DNA from: Vitis vinifera
Taxonomy: Eukaryota > Streptophyta > Magnoliopsida > Vitales > Vitaceae
Direction: 5' to 3'
Length of the DNA: 64,000 bases
Assembly (NCBI RefSeq): GCF_030704535.1
Contig: NC_081813.1
Span: 893,501 to 957,500 of the forward strand
The notes below the pieces were generated by a model, which saw only the letters and a list, made by a program, of their open reading frames with translations, searched no databases and was not told the DNA's origin. Each line of letters starts with the position of its first letter. Positions within the stretch are counted from its first letter, which is position 1. A program made the translations under genes and the position numbers. Shown piece by piece: positions 10,976 through 21,661 of the stretch.

Positions 10976-13507
10976 CTTTGTCCCATAGCTGACTGCATCT
11001 TCAAGTTTTCTCTTATCTATAGTTGTTTTTTATGATTCTAGAAGTTGTCGTCCATCTGCAAATGAGCATGCTGCTTGCTGAAAAGAAAAAGAAATGCAAT
11101 TAAATCCATATTATTGAATGGTTTAATTATTTGTAAGGCAAGATAAGAAACAATGTGTTCTATTCTTCTATCAAATAGCATAGTTTGTTCATCACCTTAT
11201 GCACTGGTACCAAGCTAATAACGTCAAGTTTTTGGAAAGGGTATGGAGAATCCATATCAAAATCCCTTGGAACTAGCTCAATTCCCACCTGAAAAAGAAA
11301 AAGGCAGAACCCCAAGCATCAGATTCAGTGCAGCAGCTATTTACATAGCCAATTTCTCAGGATTAACAACAGCAGCTATTACGGCCTACAGAATGTGCTT
11401 AAAAGCCCGCACTATCATCTCATGAATACAAAGTGACTGCACGTGTGATAACTTTTCTGAAAGTTTAACCTGGTAAAGAAAAAATAACAAGCATTATTTG
11501 AGATGGGAAAAAAACCCATGTATAGTAATATTTCATAATTTTGAACAATATTATATGGACGCTTCAAAACAAGTGAAGTACCATCAGACATGGGCAGAGG
11601 ATGTTTGCTTGACATGCCTTCTGTTGGGCAAATACCCCACAGGCAAGTCCAACAAAAGAAAATGATGAAATCCTAGTTCAGTAAAAGTTCCTACTTCAGT
11701 ATATTCCTTTTGTTAAAATATTTCAAAATGGATGAAATTACCTCATAGGACATAAAATGTCACAGAAACTCCATCTTACACCATGGTAAAGATACTTTCT
11801 TAAAATACAATGTTTTAAATGGAGAAATGAACCTTAAAAAGCTGATAAATTCTGTGTAATCTCTATAATCCTAATTATAAATCTCAATGAGATTTCCCAT
11901 TTCTCAGAAAGGACACTGAAACAGATGACTTGTCAATCTATGACTCAAATTTCTGAGTCTCTGACTGTTTACATATCCCATGCAGGAATTGATATTTACT
12001 TCTGGGGGTAGATAAAAAATTACCCAAACAAACAAAAGTGTTTGTTTGGGTAATTTTTGCAGGTAACTGGTGATGATTGATTCAAACCTTTTTGATAAAC
12101 AAGGTTGGAAAATAGCTACATGAGACACACTTATAGACAGAAGGATGTCCAACACTATGACCTCAAATAACAAATTAACAATTGATGCAGACACAGTTTG
12201 CCAAAGTTCAAGAGGTTGCAATGCATCAATAAATTGAGATAAAACTTAGGAGTTTCTTTATGATGCAGAAATACTTTACTAAGACATGTAAAGGAATCAA
12301 AACCTAGGGGAGTACAACACTTACAACATGTCCCAGAGAACGCATTCGAAGACCTCTAGTATGCATGAAATCGATCAGCGTCTGACCATCCACTGGTGAG
12401 AGTTCCAATGAACCAAAATCTGCAACCTAAATTGGACAATTTTCATGCAGACACAGAAACAGAAATCACCACAACCTTATTTTCATGCAGACATAATCAA
12501 GTTCAATCAGATATTATTCAGTGGTTACCAGTTTCGGAAGTGCAACTTCACTGTAATATTTTTGGGACAGATCAACTAGTTCCTGTAAAGACTGTCAAAG
12601 ACATGGGAGGATAAGTACAGGAAACTGAACAAAGAAGGAGCTTATACCTCCAATGGTATTGACAAAATATTACCTTGCGGTGGAGTCCAGTTTCAGATTG
12701 TTTAAGCCGGGTAAAAGCTGCATCAGACAGCATCCTCTTCAGTGCAAGTTCATTTTCATTTGCATTAGCTTCAAGCTGAGGTTTTGTTGAGGATAATGTA
12801 GAATTTCCAGCTTCCCCAATAACAGACTCTGCAGGGGTTTTTGATTTCTCAGACTGCATTTTCATATTGTTGCCATCTGAATTTTTCTTATTGTTCTTAA
12901 GAGATCTAAGAGGAGTACCAAGTCCCTCGACCTTCATCTCATTTTTTGTCTTTGTAGTAAATGGTTTCTTATCTTTCTCTGTGTTGTTTTGATCCTGCAA
13001 ATGCTGTATCCAGCACGCTCCAAGTTCCCATCTCACAAAAATTTCAAACAAAAGAAAAAGAAATATTACAAATTCTTTTTGGACTAACATAATTTTCTCA
13101 TTCTCTACAAAATAAATAAATAAACAAAATAAAACCTTGGCTAGATCCATGAATAATGAGTTCCTAAGGCGCTAAGCAATTCTCAATTGTCAACGCAATC
13201 TAATAATCCACCCAATGGTAAGATTTCCTCAACTGTAACAGTATATTCACAAGTTCATAATGAATATCTCCACTTCTAGTGTAAAAACATGAGAACAGCA
13301 TAGCTTACACAGGATACTTCAGTGACATGTTGTAGGGTTTGACAAAAACCTGTTAACATTAAGGGCATTGGCACCACCTTCAAGCTGATCAAGAAGTTCA
13401 ATGCTTTGAAAATGAGTATCCATTTTGCTACTTTCTTTGTCTTCAAGTTTAACCACAGCTATATACCCACAATATCTGACATTGACAACACCAAGAGTGG
13501 CAAAATC
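10976..13507 (-). pseudogene. Captured fragment of a REC/TSS-type CLU (clustered mitochondria-like) gene, introns kept
   Basis: Exon pieces appear in native order on the minus strand: 13507-13350 ([18 protein letters not shown]), about 13045-12674 (VRWELGACWIQHLQD), 12591-12529 (ELVDLSQKYYSEVALPKL), 12426-12325 ([20 protein letters not shown]), 11469 to about 11309 ([19 protein letters not shown]), 11288-11196 ([15 protein letters not shown]) and 11077-10976. Splice signals are retained at most boundaries, so this came from genomic DNA and not from cDNA. In-frame stops interrupt the 11.3-11.5 kb exon twice and the last exon once. A stretch native proteins have between LNLMLGV and VGIELVP is missing. 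The family (REC1-3, related to FRIENDLY) controls chloroplast or mitochondrial distribution; this copy cannot make a full protein. Confidence 0.87.
12015..12058. repeat. Perfect 19-bp hairpin in an intron of the captured CLU fragment
   Basis: Arms at 12015-12033 and 12040-12058 are exact reverse complements (aaaaattacccaaacaaac), separated by the 6-nt loop aaaagt. It lies between captured exons ending at 12325 and starting at 11469. Confidence 0.85.
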
Positions 13508-14191
13508 CTGCACTCAAAATGCAAAATTTTCTTCAACCATTTTAGCAGAAACCACTTCATATATACTAATTCAAAAAGAAAATATTTCGGATTCAAGGAA
13601 CAGTCCTATTGATTGATCCTTTTTTTCAGAAATTATCTTACATGTGTAGCAGTATTTTCATCAGCAGTGATCCCTTTCAGTAGGTTTCTTTCTATAACAC
13701 AGGATGTCAATCTAAAATAAAAGACCAGGTTCATTTGAGAATTTGTACCTTCCTTTTCAACGCATTGTTGGCTTCAATTAGCATATGTTCCTGCACCCAC
13801 ATTTCCTTACAAGGACTCTACCTTGCAAGTCTTGAACTTGATTGTAAAGAATGTGGTTCTTAGTTACAACCATGGTAATTAACATCATAGAAGACATGCC
13901 AAAATATAATATCCAAAATTAAAATATATCCATAAGCTTAACAACATTAAAAATAAATAAAAAAAAGACATTACAAAGAAATTGTTAGCAAAAAAGAAAG
14001 AAAAAATGTCTCTAACATCATCTTAAGTAAAAAATCTAAAGCATAAGTAAATCATCATTTTCATCCATCATTGTGAGTTGGGGTTGTGAGTCATGAATTG
14101 ATGAATCACCTAGTAAAAAAAAAACACCAAAAAAAAATATTAGAAAACTTTACTAAATATTATAATAAAAAACAATTCATAAAATTGATAA

Positions 14192-16249
14192 TTATGTAAA
14201 TCGGTTACCTTCTTTTTCCTTCCATAACCAACTTTGAGCACACACTAAGGCCTCCAAAATATCTGGATGAAGCCTACTGCGATGTTTTGATACCACCCTA
14301 CCACCCGTGCTAAAGGCTGACTCAGATGCAACTGTAGATACCGGAATAGCATAGATATCACGAACAATCATCTGCAAAGTCAGATACTTTATACCATTTG
14401 TCTTCCACCAACTTAAAACATCAAAATTTGAATTCCTTGGCAGAATAGACTCCTCTAAGTAATAATCTAACTCCGACTTCGTATGACTTTCTCCAGTGGT
14501 ACTATGAACAAATAAGTCAAACTTTGAAAGAGAATCTTGTTCATCATAGTTTAACTCCAAAAGAGTTGAACCTGATGAAGTACCATAGGATGAAGTTTTT
14601 TGCCCCAAATTAGACTTTGATTGATACTCAGACAGCAACTCATAACACATTCCACGGATTTTTTTCTATCTCATTTGAAGCTTCAGACCCATACATTAGT
14701 GGAAAGTAAAACTCTAAAATCTTTATCTTGTATCTTGGGTCAAATATAGCTGCTATTGCCATCACAATATGACACCCACTCCAATACTTGTCAAACTTTT
14801 GCAACATACTTGATGCCATCGTTTTCACAACATCATTTGAGCATATCAACCAATCATACAATGCCTCTTTGATTTCGCACACTTTGATGAAGAAAGTATT
14901 TGTAGTGGGATAATTTCGTCCTGAGAACAACTCTGTTATGTTGTAAAACAATTTCAATCTTCCACATATTTCCTTTGTCATATTCCATTCTTCCTCTGAT
15001 GGCACAACCATGTAGTATTTTTCACGTTGCTTCAAACGTGGGAACACATCTTTATATGTTATAGCAATTGATAACATCAAGTATGTGGAATTCCATCGTG
15101 TCTTACAATCAAGACTTAACTTCTTATTGCATGGAATACGCAATTGGCGAGCTGCATCTTCAAACTTTTCCATTCTTAATGGGGTTGCTGACCAATATGC
15201 AACACTCTCACGAATTTTTTCAATTTCTACTTCAATGACATCCAAACCTTCCTTAACAATTAAGTTCAACACATGTGCCGCACATCGCATGTGGAAAATT
15301 TTTCCATTCAATAAGAGTGAATCGCTCAAAGATAATTTCTCCACCAAGATATTGATCATTCCGTCATTACTTGAGCAATTATCCACAGTGACTGTAGAAA
15401 CTTTTCTATCCATATTCCAATCCAACAAGAAATCCATTAATACATCTGAAAGAACTTCTTTTGTGTGTGGAGGAGGCACATAAACAAACCTAAATTAAGA
15501 ATAAAAAATATCATTAACACAAACAATATCATTAAAGGATCAAATAAAAAAACACTTTGGAAGTTAAAAAAAAAAAACATAACTAACCTTACAATATGAT
15601 GGTGTAGTAACCAAGACTCATCAATGTAATGTACAGTGATAGCCATGTAGCCTTTCTTTTGATTTGATGTCCACATATCAGTTGTGATAGCAACTCTACT
15701 TTGAAGTTTCTCTAAGTAGCTAATCATCTTATCTTTCTCAACCTCATAAATCTTCATTATATCACCCTTAATCGTATTGCGGGAAACCATCTTAAACAAG
15801 GGATGGAGACTAGTAGCAAATTCTCTAAACCCCACATGGTCAACGATTGAAAGTGGGTACTCATGCAATATAATTGCACGTGCAAGCTTCTCTCTTGAGA
15901 TTTCTTGATCAAAGGTAAAACCACCAATTTGAACTTTTCCATGACCTTTTCTCTCTACTGCCAATAATTGTTGCATAATATCAACATTTCTTCGTTTCAT
16001 GCACCTATCTATGTGTACATGTAAGTGTTTTGTCCCATTCTTGCTATCGGCCTTAAGCTTTCCCTTACAGTGCTTACAAATAGCATAATCTTGTCCATCT
16101 TATATGATTTTATCAAAATCATTCCAAACAACTGAAGTCAACTTTCTTCTTTTAGATATCAAGGTTCCATCAGTAGTTGAAGTACTGCCTGTAATTGGAG
16201 TTGAACCCGCACTTGGCATGGAAAAGTTTTCCCTTTCTTCTGATGTCAT
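14192..16249 (-). pseudogene. hAT transposase (BED zinc finger, RNase H-like core, dimerisation domain), disrupted
   Basis: The ATG is at 16249 (MTSEERENF). A BED-type finger follows (ICKHCKGKLKADSKNGTKHL), then the core with ITTDMWTSNQKKGYMAITVH, TVDNCSSNDGMI, CAAHVLNLIVKEGL and CKTRWNSTYLML. The C-terminal dimerisation domain reads VSTVASESAFSTGGRVVSKH and ends at 14192. A 98-bp intron (15490-15587) has GT-AG ends and joins HHIVR to FVYVPPPHTKEV. Two lesions are visible. A TAA at 16100-16102 lies just before the finger, where GAA is expected. A seven-A run (T7 at 14659-14665 on +) shifts the frame by one; six would restore it. The gene is otherwise complete, so loss of function seems recent. 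Confidence 0.9.
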
Positions 16250-19026
16250 TTTTCTTAATATAAAATAAAGTCTATAAGTAAAACATTCAAACCTAAATTA
16301 ATAACCTAAAGCTTGGATAGGGCTTGAAGCAAGGGTTTAAAAGGCAATATTGTATTTAGGTTAACCTCCAAGAATTGCAAGATGTCAACATAGTTTCCAT
16401 TAATAGGAAAATAAATGTAATAGAAAAGCATCGAGGGTAGTGCAACCAAAAGACACATGCAGTTTATATGGACAACCCACAGCAAGTGAGAAGAAAATAA
16501 AAAGAAAATTAAAAAAAAAACAGAAAACAAAGCAAACAAAAGCAAACAAAGAATATTCTAAAAAGTAATAACCAGAAAACAAAAAAAAACATTCCAAGAA
16601 TCATTATACAAATTATCATAAGGCCATGCAAATAAATTCTAATTTTTCAGGATTATCTCTTCCTTTAGATCCACCTAAGTTTTTGTGCTATCATAATATG
16701 GAAGCAACAAGAATGCATAATTCCTCAATGCATTTCTAGAGTCAAACAAAATTAAACTTTCATATAACCAGTAGAAAATAAATATTTCAATAATTAATGC
16801 TGGATTCCAATATGCTTCTCACATAATTTTTTATATCGACTTCTTCTTTCTATATGCAGGGGTTTTCCCAGCAGGAGTCTTGACTTTTTTACTAAGATCC
16901 TCTGTTTTTTGGTTGATATAATTAAAATCATCTTTCTACTGTGAGAAATTTTCTCTGATCTTTGGGTAAAAGTATAAATAAGAAATCCAGGTCTTTATTA
17001 TTGTGTAGGCCAGAGAGAGTGGAACAGCCATAGGTTCCGGTCTTGCTATATACGAGGTTGTATGTTACTCGTCTACCATGCCATCATACATCCTAAGAGC
17101 AGCATTAGAGAGCATGATATATATCACAGGCACATGATAACAAGATTTTAATTTATAAGAAATTCTGCAATTACTTGCATATACGGAGACTCATGATAAC
17201 AAGATCGTTCCTCCTCAAGGTAATAATATGGTTGATTCTTTTCAACAGAGTAAAACTATTAGACCCCTTCTCAACCTAATTTCAAGATCAGACATTGTTG
17301 TTGTACACCATTGTGGTTGTAATATCAGTGCATTATATAACCTAAGAAATTTTACTCTATGAAATTAAAAGCATGGGACATTCTGATTGCAATTCTGCAA
17401 GAGCCTCAAAACCACCAAGAAAGGGAAGCTCTTTTCAGCATCTTAGAGAAGTGCACGGATTGTTCTAAAAACTACCTATCTACTTATACAGAAAACATAA
17501 AAATAGCTGGGGTTTTATAACGACTGTTTTCCTGGTTATATTTCCCAAACAACACCACCTCTGAATAATCTACAGAGAAATCATGATTTTCTTCCTATGC
17601 ATATCAATCTTCCAATTATAAAAAAAAAAAAAGAAAATAGAACTTTTAACAAAGTAGTTATGGTGAAGTAGTGATAACATTGTGCTAGTTGACATGACAG
17701 AATGTCAATATGTATGACTGAATGGGTTTGGTTATGGACCTTCTCTAATGTTTTCCTCAGATAATTGATTCTAGCAAATATTTTCACAATTTTATTTGAC
17801 CCAACCCAGATTAGTAGTAAGCATTTCCAACTTAAGTATTTCTGAACACAATTTGAAAGTCATTCAATGAAGCAAAAAGTTAAAACCATGATTGTGAGAA
17901 ACAACACTGTAAATTCATAAGTTCCATCCTTACCACAATGTATAGTTTAGCAACATCAGTTGACAAGTGGATTAATATCTTGATATCCATCCACCACCTC
18001 AACAACAAAAAGGTTTCAGCTACATGAGAATCTGCCTATTTTATCTAAGTTCATGCCCTCAAATAAAATTGGAAAACTTAAAAATTAACTATAATAATAA
18101 TAGACTAATCAGCAAAATAAAAGTGAAAATGCTACTAGAATGCTGCTAGTATGGGTTTGTGTCAGTTTTTCTGGTTATCTCTGTCACGAGTATGAAGCTA
18201 ATAGGTTAGTACACTATAACATAAATTGTTCATTATAATTATAGAACCATTCAGAAAATGCTAAAGAGAAATGGTTGTGCTTTGTTATTCCAAAGGTGGG
18301 TTTGGTTCCAGCAGAGCCATGGCAACTGCAGCATGTGTGCTTGAGTTGTTGTGGTATCATGACTAAATAACAGAGACATGAATCCTTTATAATTCTTTTT
18401 GCAGCTAACATATTCCTGGAATCCAACTGACACAAATTATGACTCCAGAATCCTGCACAGTAAGTCAGTAATATATCTAATGATTTTGTGAATCTAATTC
18501 ACTCGACATACATGATTTTATTACATGCATTGAATATTATATAGGTTTTCAGTCGCTCTGACAGAAAATACTATCATAAAACTTTTGCCTGTTTTAGAGA
18601 CAACACATGAAAGTTTATTGAAAAGCCATTAATATAGCAAAATATACAATCATTTAACAAACTTGGAAATAGCTATTATACAATCATATATGTTTATGAA
18701 AAGCAGCTGAAAGTTCATATGGTCCAGAGAAAACTATGAACTTAAATCTAAATGGACACTCTGCTCTTTCTCTATGGAGGGTTTTATCAGTTAGACTGCT
18801 ATTGACGATAAGATATTAAGATCTGCTTAGCTCCTATTAAGATTCGCAAGAAACGGATTCAAAACCCTAAATAGCAACCCGAAAACTAATAGAAAAAAAA
18901 ATCCTTCAATAATCTGAAACTGGAAATGGAAAAATCCTAAATCTCGTATCTCTTTCCCGAATTAGAAACGGAATACAACACCAAATCAAGGCATCATTCA
19001 ACCAAAAAATCAACAAAAAATCTTAC
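16250..19026. other. hAT interior: probable long leader intron, no gene recognised
   Basis: Lies between the transposase start and a candidate leader exon to its right. Short protein-like stretches on the minus strand exist (for example around 17030-17110, SNAALRMYDGMVDE, and around 16860-16900), but I cannot assign them. They could be decayed pieces of further captured genes. Confidence 0.35.
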
Positions 19027-19235
19027 CGGTTTGTAGATACGTGAAGATAATAGTTGTGATTCTTGATTTCTTGTGAATATGGGATAAACAAGGATGAATC
19101 GAGAGGAAATGGATTTTCGAATGGATTATCTGATGGATTTCTCCATTGAGTGGGAGGAAAAACCCTAGCGTCGACAGGAACGAGAACTGAGAGAAGAAGA
19201 CTTAAAATGAGGAGAGGAAGCTAATATTTATAAGT
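19027..19235 (-). promoter_or_regulatory. Candidate hAT promoter and first non-coding exon
   Basis: A TATA-like box reads TATAAATA on the minus strand at about 19224-19231. It is followed by pyrimidine-rich leader-like DNA (cttcttctctcagttctc) and a good splice donor, ACCG|GTAAGA, at 19027/19026. Transcription from here would run left through the transposase and then the captured fragments. This is inference from signal sequences only. Confidence 0.5.
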
Positions 19236-19428
19236 GGGGGGTAAAGTAGTAATTTCATATTTAGGGCGGGGCGGGGTGGGTCAAATTATTACTACACCCG
19301 ACCCCGCCCCGAACTCGATTCGGGTTTTTAAAAAAATCTTGAACCCGGCCCATCCCCGATTGCCATGTTCCTATACCCGTCCCAATTCGGGCGGGTAACC
19401 CGGGAAACCCGCGAAATTGCCATTCCTA
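19236..19428. repeat. Right terminal and subterminal region of the hAT
   Basis: GC-rich repeats (ggcggggcggggtgggt, acccgaccccgccccg, gggcgggtaacccggg) lead to the terminal inverted repeat ttgccattccta at 19417-19428. The composition mirrors the left subterminal tract. Confidence 0.8.
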
Positions 19429-19853
19429 CTTAGGGATTCTTAAATACAGGGTATCACTTGAGAAGTTATTCAAGATTGAGGTATATCTTGAGGTTTGTAA
19501 AGGGTGTTTGGAGCTAAAAGTCTAAGATTGTGGATTGAAACCATAATTCAATTGTATTACTTGAAAGTTTGGTTTGGAAGTCTTTAATTAATGGAACCTC
19601 AAGCTTGGGATTGAAGTTAGAGGAGAGTGGATGTAGGTCGAGTTGCGCCAAACCACTATAAAATATTGTGTTTGCATTCTCTTTTCCCTACTCATTAATT
19701 TATATACAATTATTTTTATATTATTTTATTATATATTTGCATATAATTGTCTCTTAAATTCACATAATTTAAATTTACAAAAAAAGATCATCACTTTATT
19801 CACCCCCTTACAGGGTGATTACCATATATTAGATTAGTCTAATTTTTCTAACA

Positions 19854-20839
19854 CTTCCCACTAACCAATTATTGTCATATCATATAAGATTGTTAAGAAG
19901 TACAAATTAAATAAGAAACTTCCTATGCTTAAAGTTCAAGCCTTTGATGATGCCTATGCAGATGTTATTGGGAAAATTTGGAGGCTTAACCATTATAAAA
20001 TGATGATAAGAGACAAAAGAAAAAGCAAAGAAACTCAAGGAAATACTCAATTAGAAAAGAAGGTGAACAAAGTATAAAAACAAAGAGGGCATGATGGAAC
20101 CTAAGTGTAGTCCCATTCATCGGGTATTTGGACCATAGTGATGTTCTAGAAGTCTAGGCAAAGGAAAATGATTTTATATTTTGAAATCAATCATGTCTCG
20201 TTTAATAATTAAGCTATTTGTTGTGTACACTTTCATTTTTTATTTTTATTTTTAATAAATAAAATGGGTGATTTTAAATTTATCTTTTTTTTTTTTGGGT
20301 GTTTGAAAATTTTCTAATTATCCTTGTCATTTTCAGCCTTCCTATAAATTGAAGATCAAGACGAGAAGAGAGATTATTGAGGTGGGGCACTTTCATTCCA
20401 ACCTCATCTCCCATTATTTAAATGTATTTTCTTTCCATCTCCAACTTGTATTAGGGTGGGTTGGATTGGATTGGGTTAGGGAATTTTTGGCACCTTTTAA
20501 AAAAATTATTATCTTTTTAGAAGTTCTAACATATTAAAATAAATTGTAATTTACAAGTAGATTAATTAATTAATTAATTTCTTTTTATTTTATATATATG
20601 GGAAATAGCTATATTTTTATTTTAAATATATTAAAAATTAAAAGGAAAATAAATAAATAAATATTTATTTAATTTATTATTTATATGGGAATATTGAGTA
20701 GTCAAACTTGAATTAGGTTTTTTCAAAAAAATTCTCAAATTTGTTTTTGATTTATTTATAGTACCCTCCCAAATCATTTTTATTAGAAAAAAGGTGGGGT
20801 GGGCCATTGCATCATCATTAATTAGGGTTGAGGTTATAG
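19854..20839. other. Intergenic, no gene seen
   Basis: AT-rich sequence between the LTR end and the next element. A short ttggattggattgggttagg tract occurs at 20461-20480 and an attaatt run near 20563-20579. No coding content is recognised. Confidence 0.5.
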
Positions 20840-20847
20840 TTTATAAG

Positions 20848-21661
20848 GTGTTCCAAAGTCGCCAAATGGGTTGGACTACCTAGTTTGGCTCATGGCTCAA
20901 CACACCAAAAGATCAGATTGGATTGGTCTGATCTAATTACTGTAGTGGGTTGTACCAGCTCAACCCGGTCCTTAGGGTCATGTTGAGCTTAAGGGCACAA
21001 TCCACCCTGTTAGCTCATCATGTCTTTTTTGAAAGGTTAAGTAAAGTGACTGCCAACTTAGTTGGAATATATTCAAATTATAGATACTTTTTTTTTTCTT
21101 CATTTTTCATGTAATTTGTTAAAATATTTAATAAAAGAATTACATTTTTTATACTTCATTTTCTTTTATATTTTAACATTTTAAATTTATTGTTATTATG
21201 ATCAACAACACATCCAAATATGATTTTTTTTTAAATTAAAATTGATACATACATTACAATTACAAACTTGATAAATATGAAAAAAAAAAAGTATAATTAT
21301 TTAAGATGTTTGAAGTAAAAAAAAGAAATTCCATTTAATAATAAAAAAATTATAGGACAATACAATGACTTAAAAAAATAATTTAACTATTAACAAAGTT
21401 AGGGTTATCTATCGAAACAACCCACTAGGACAATCCATTGGCACAACTTACCAACACGACCTATGACATGGCCCTCGACTTGACACGACATGCCACAATT
21501 GGCTCACAATCTCATGGGTTGCGCTAGGCGGCCCATTTGGCTTGTGTGGGTTGACACAACATAACATGATTTTCAATTGAGTTGTGCCACGACACATTGA
21601 CCCATAAAAGCCTATTAAACATTGGGCCGTTCTAACCCAATATGACTCATTTAACACCTCT
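20848..21661. mobile_element. Degenerate non-autonomous hAT-like element
   Basis: The left end reads gtgttccaaagtcgccaaat and the right end, reverse-complemented, agaggtgttaaatgagtcat, so the termini are imperfect inverted repeats built on ggtgtt. Flanks carry a 7-of-8 match (tttataag at 20840-20847, gttataag at 21662-21669), as expected for hAT target duplications. Both subterminal parts are rich in gggttg/caaccc words. There is no transposase; the left terminus seems to have lost about 4 bases. Confidence 0.55.

Larger units (their letters stand above)
7989..19428 (-). mobile_element. 11.4-kb hAT transposon carrying host gene fragments (Pack-hAT)
   Basis: The ends are inverted: the left begins TAGGAATGGCAA and the right ends with its exact reverse complement, ttgccattccta. 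Both are flanked by the same 8 bp, cttaggga (7981-7988 and 19429-19436), the target length of hAT elements. Both subterminal regions are GC-rich tracts. Inside, in left-to-right order, are a chimeric AARE/zinc-knuckle fragment, an intron-containing REC/CLU fragment, a hAT transposase with a stop and a frameshift, and a TATA-bearing leader near the right end. All coding pieces read on the minus strand. The perfect target duplication suggests a fairly recent insertion. The internal parts were noted by eye only. Confidence 0.93.
7038..19853 (+). mobile_element. LTR (probably a solo Copia-type LTR) split by the hAT element
   Basis: The left piece (about 7038-7988) has tttgatgataacaaaac and a repetitive tract. 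The right piece (about 19437-19853) has the gatgtaggtcgagttgcgcc ... ccactataaa text and ends in ctaaca, as many plant Copia LTRs do. If the hAT insert and one 8-bp target copy are removed the two halves join smoothly, giving an LTR near 1.37 kb. I see no polyprotein on either side, so a solo LTR is the simplest reading. The exact left end is uncertain and I found no matching 5-bp duplication around the whole LTR. Confidence 0.65.

Noticed and set aside
7033-19858. Five-base target duplication for the whole LTR
   Set aside because: The bases flanking the best TG...CA ends (aagtt and cttcc) do not match, so LTR ends stay approximate.
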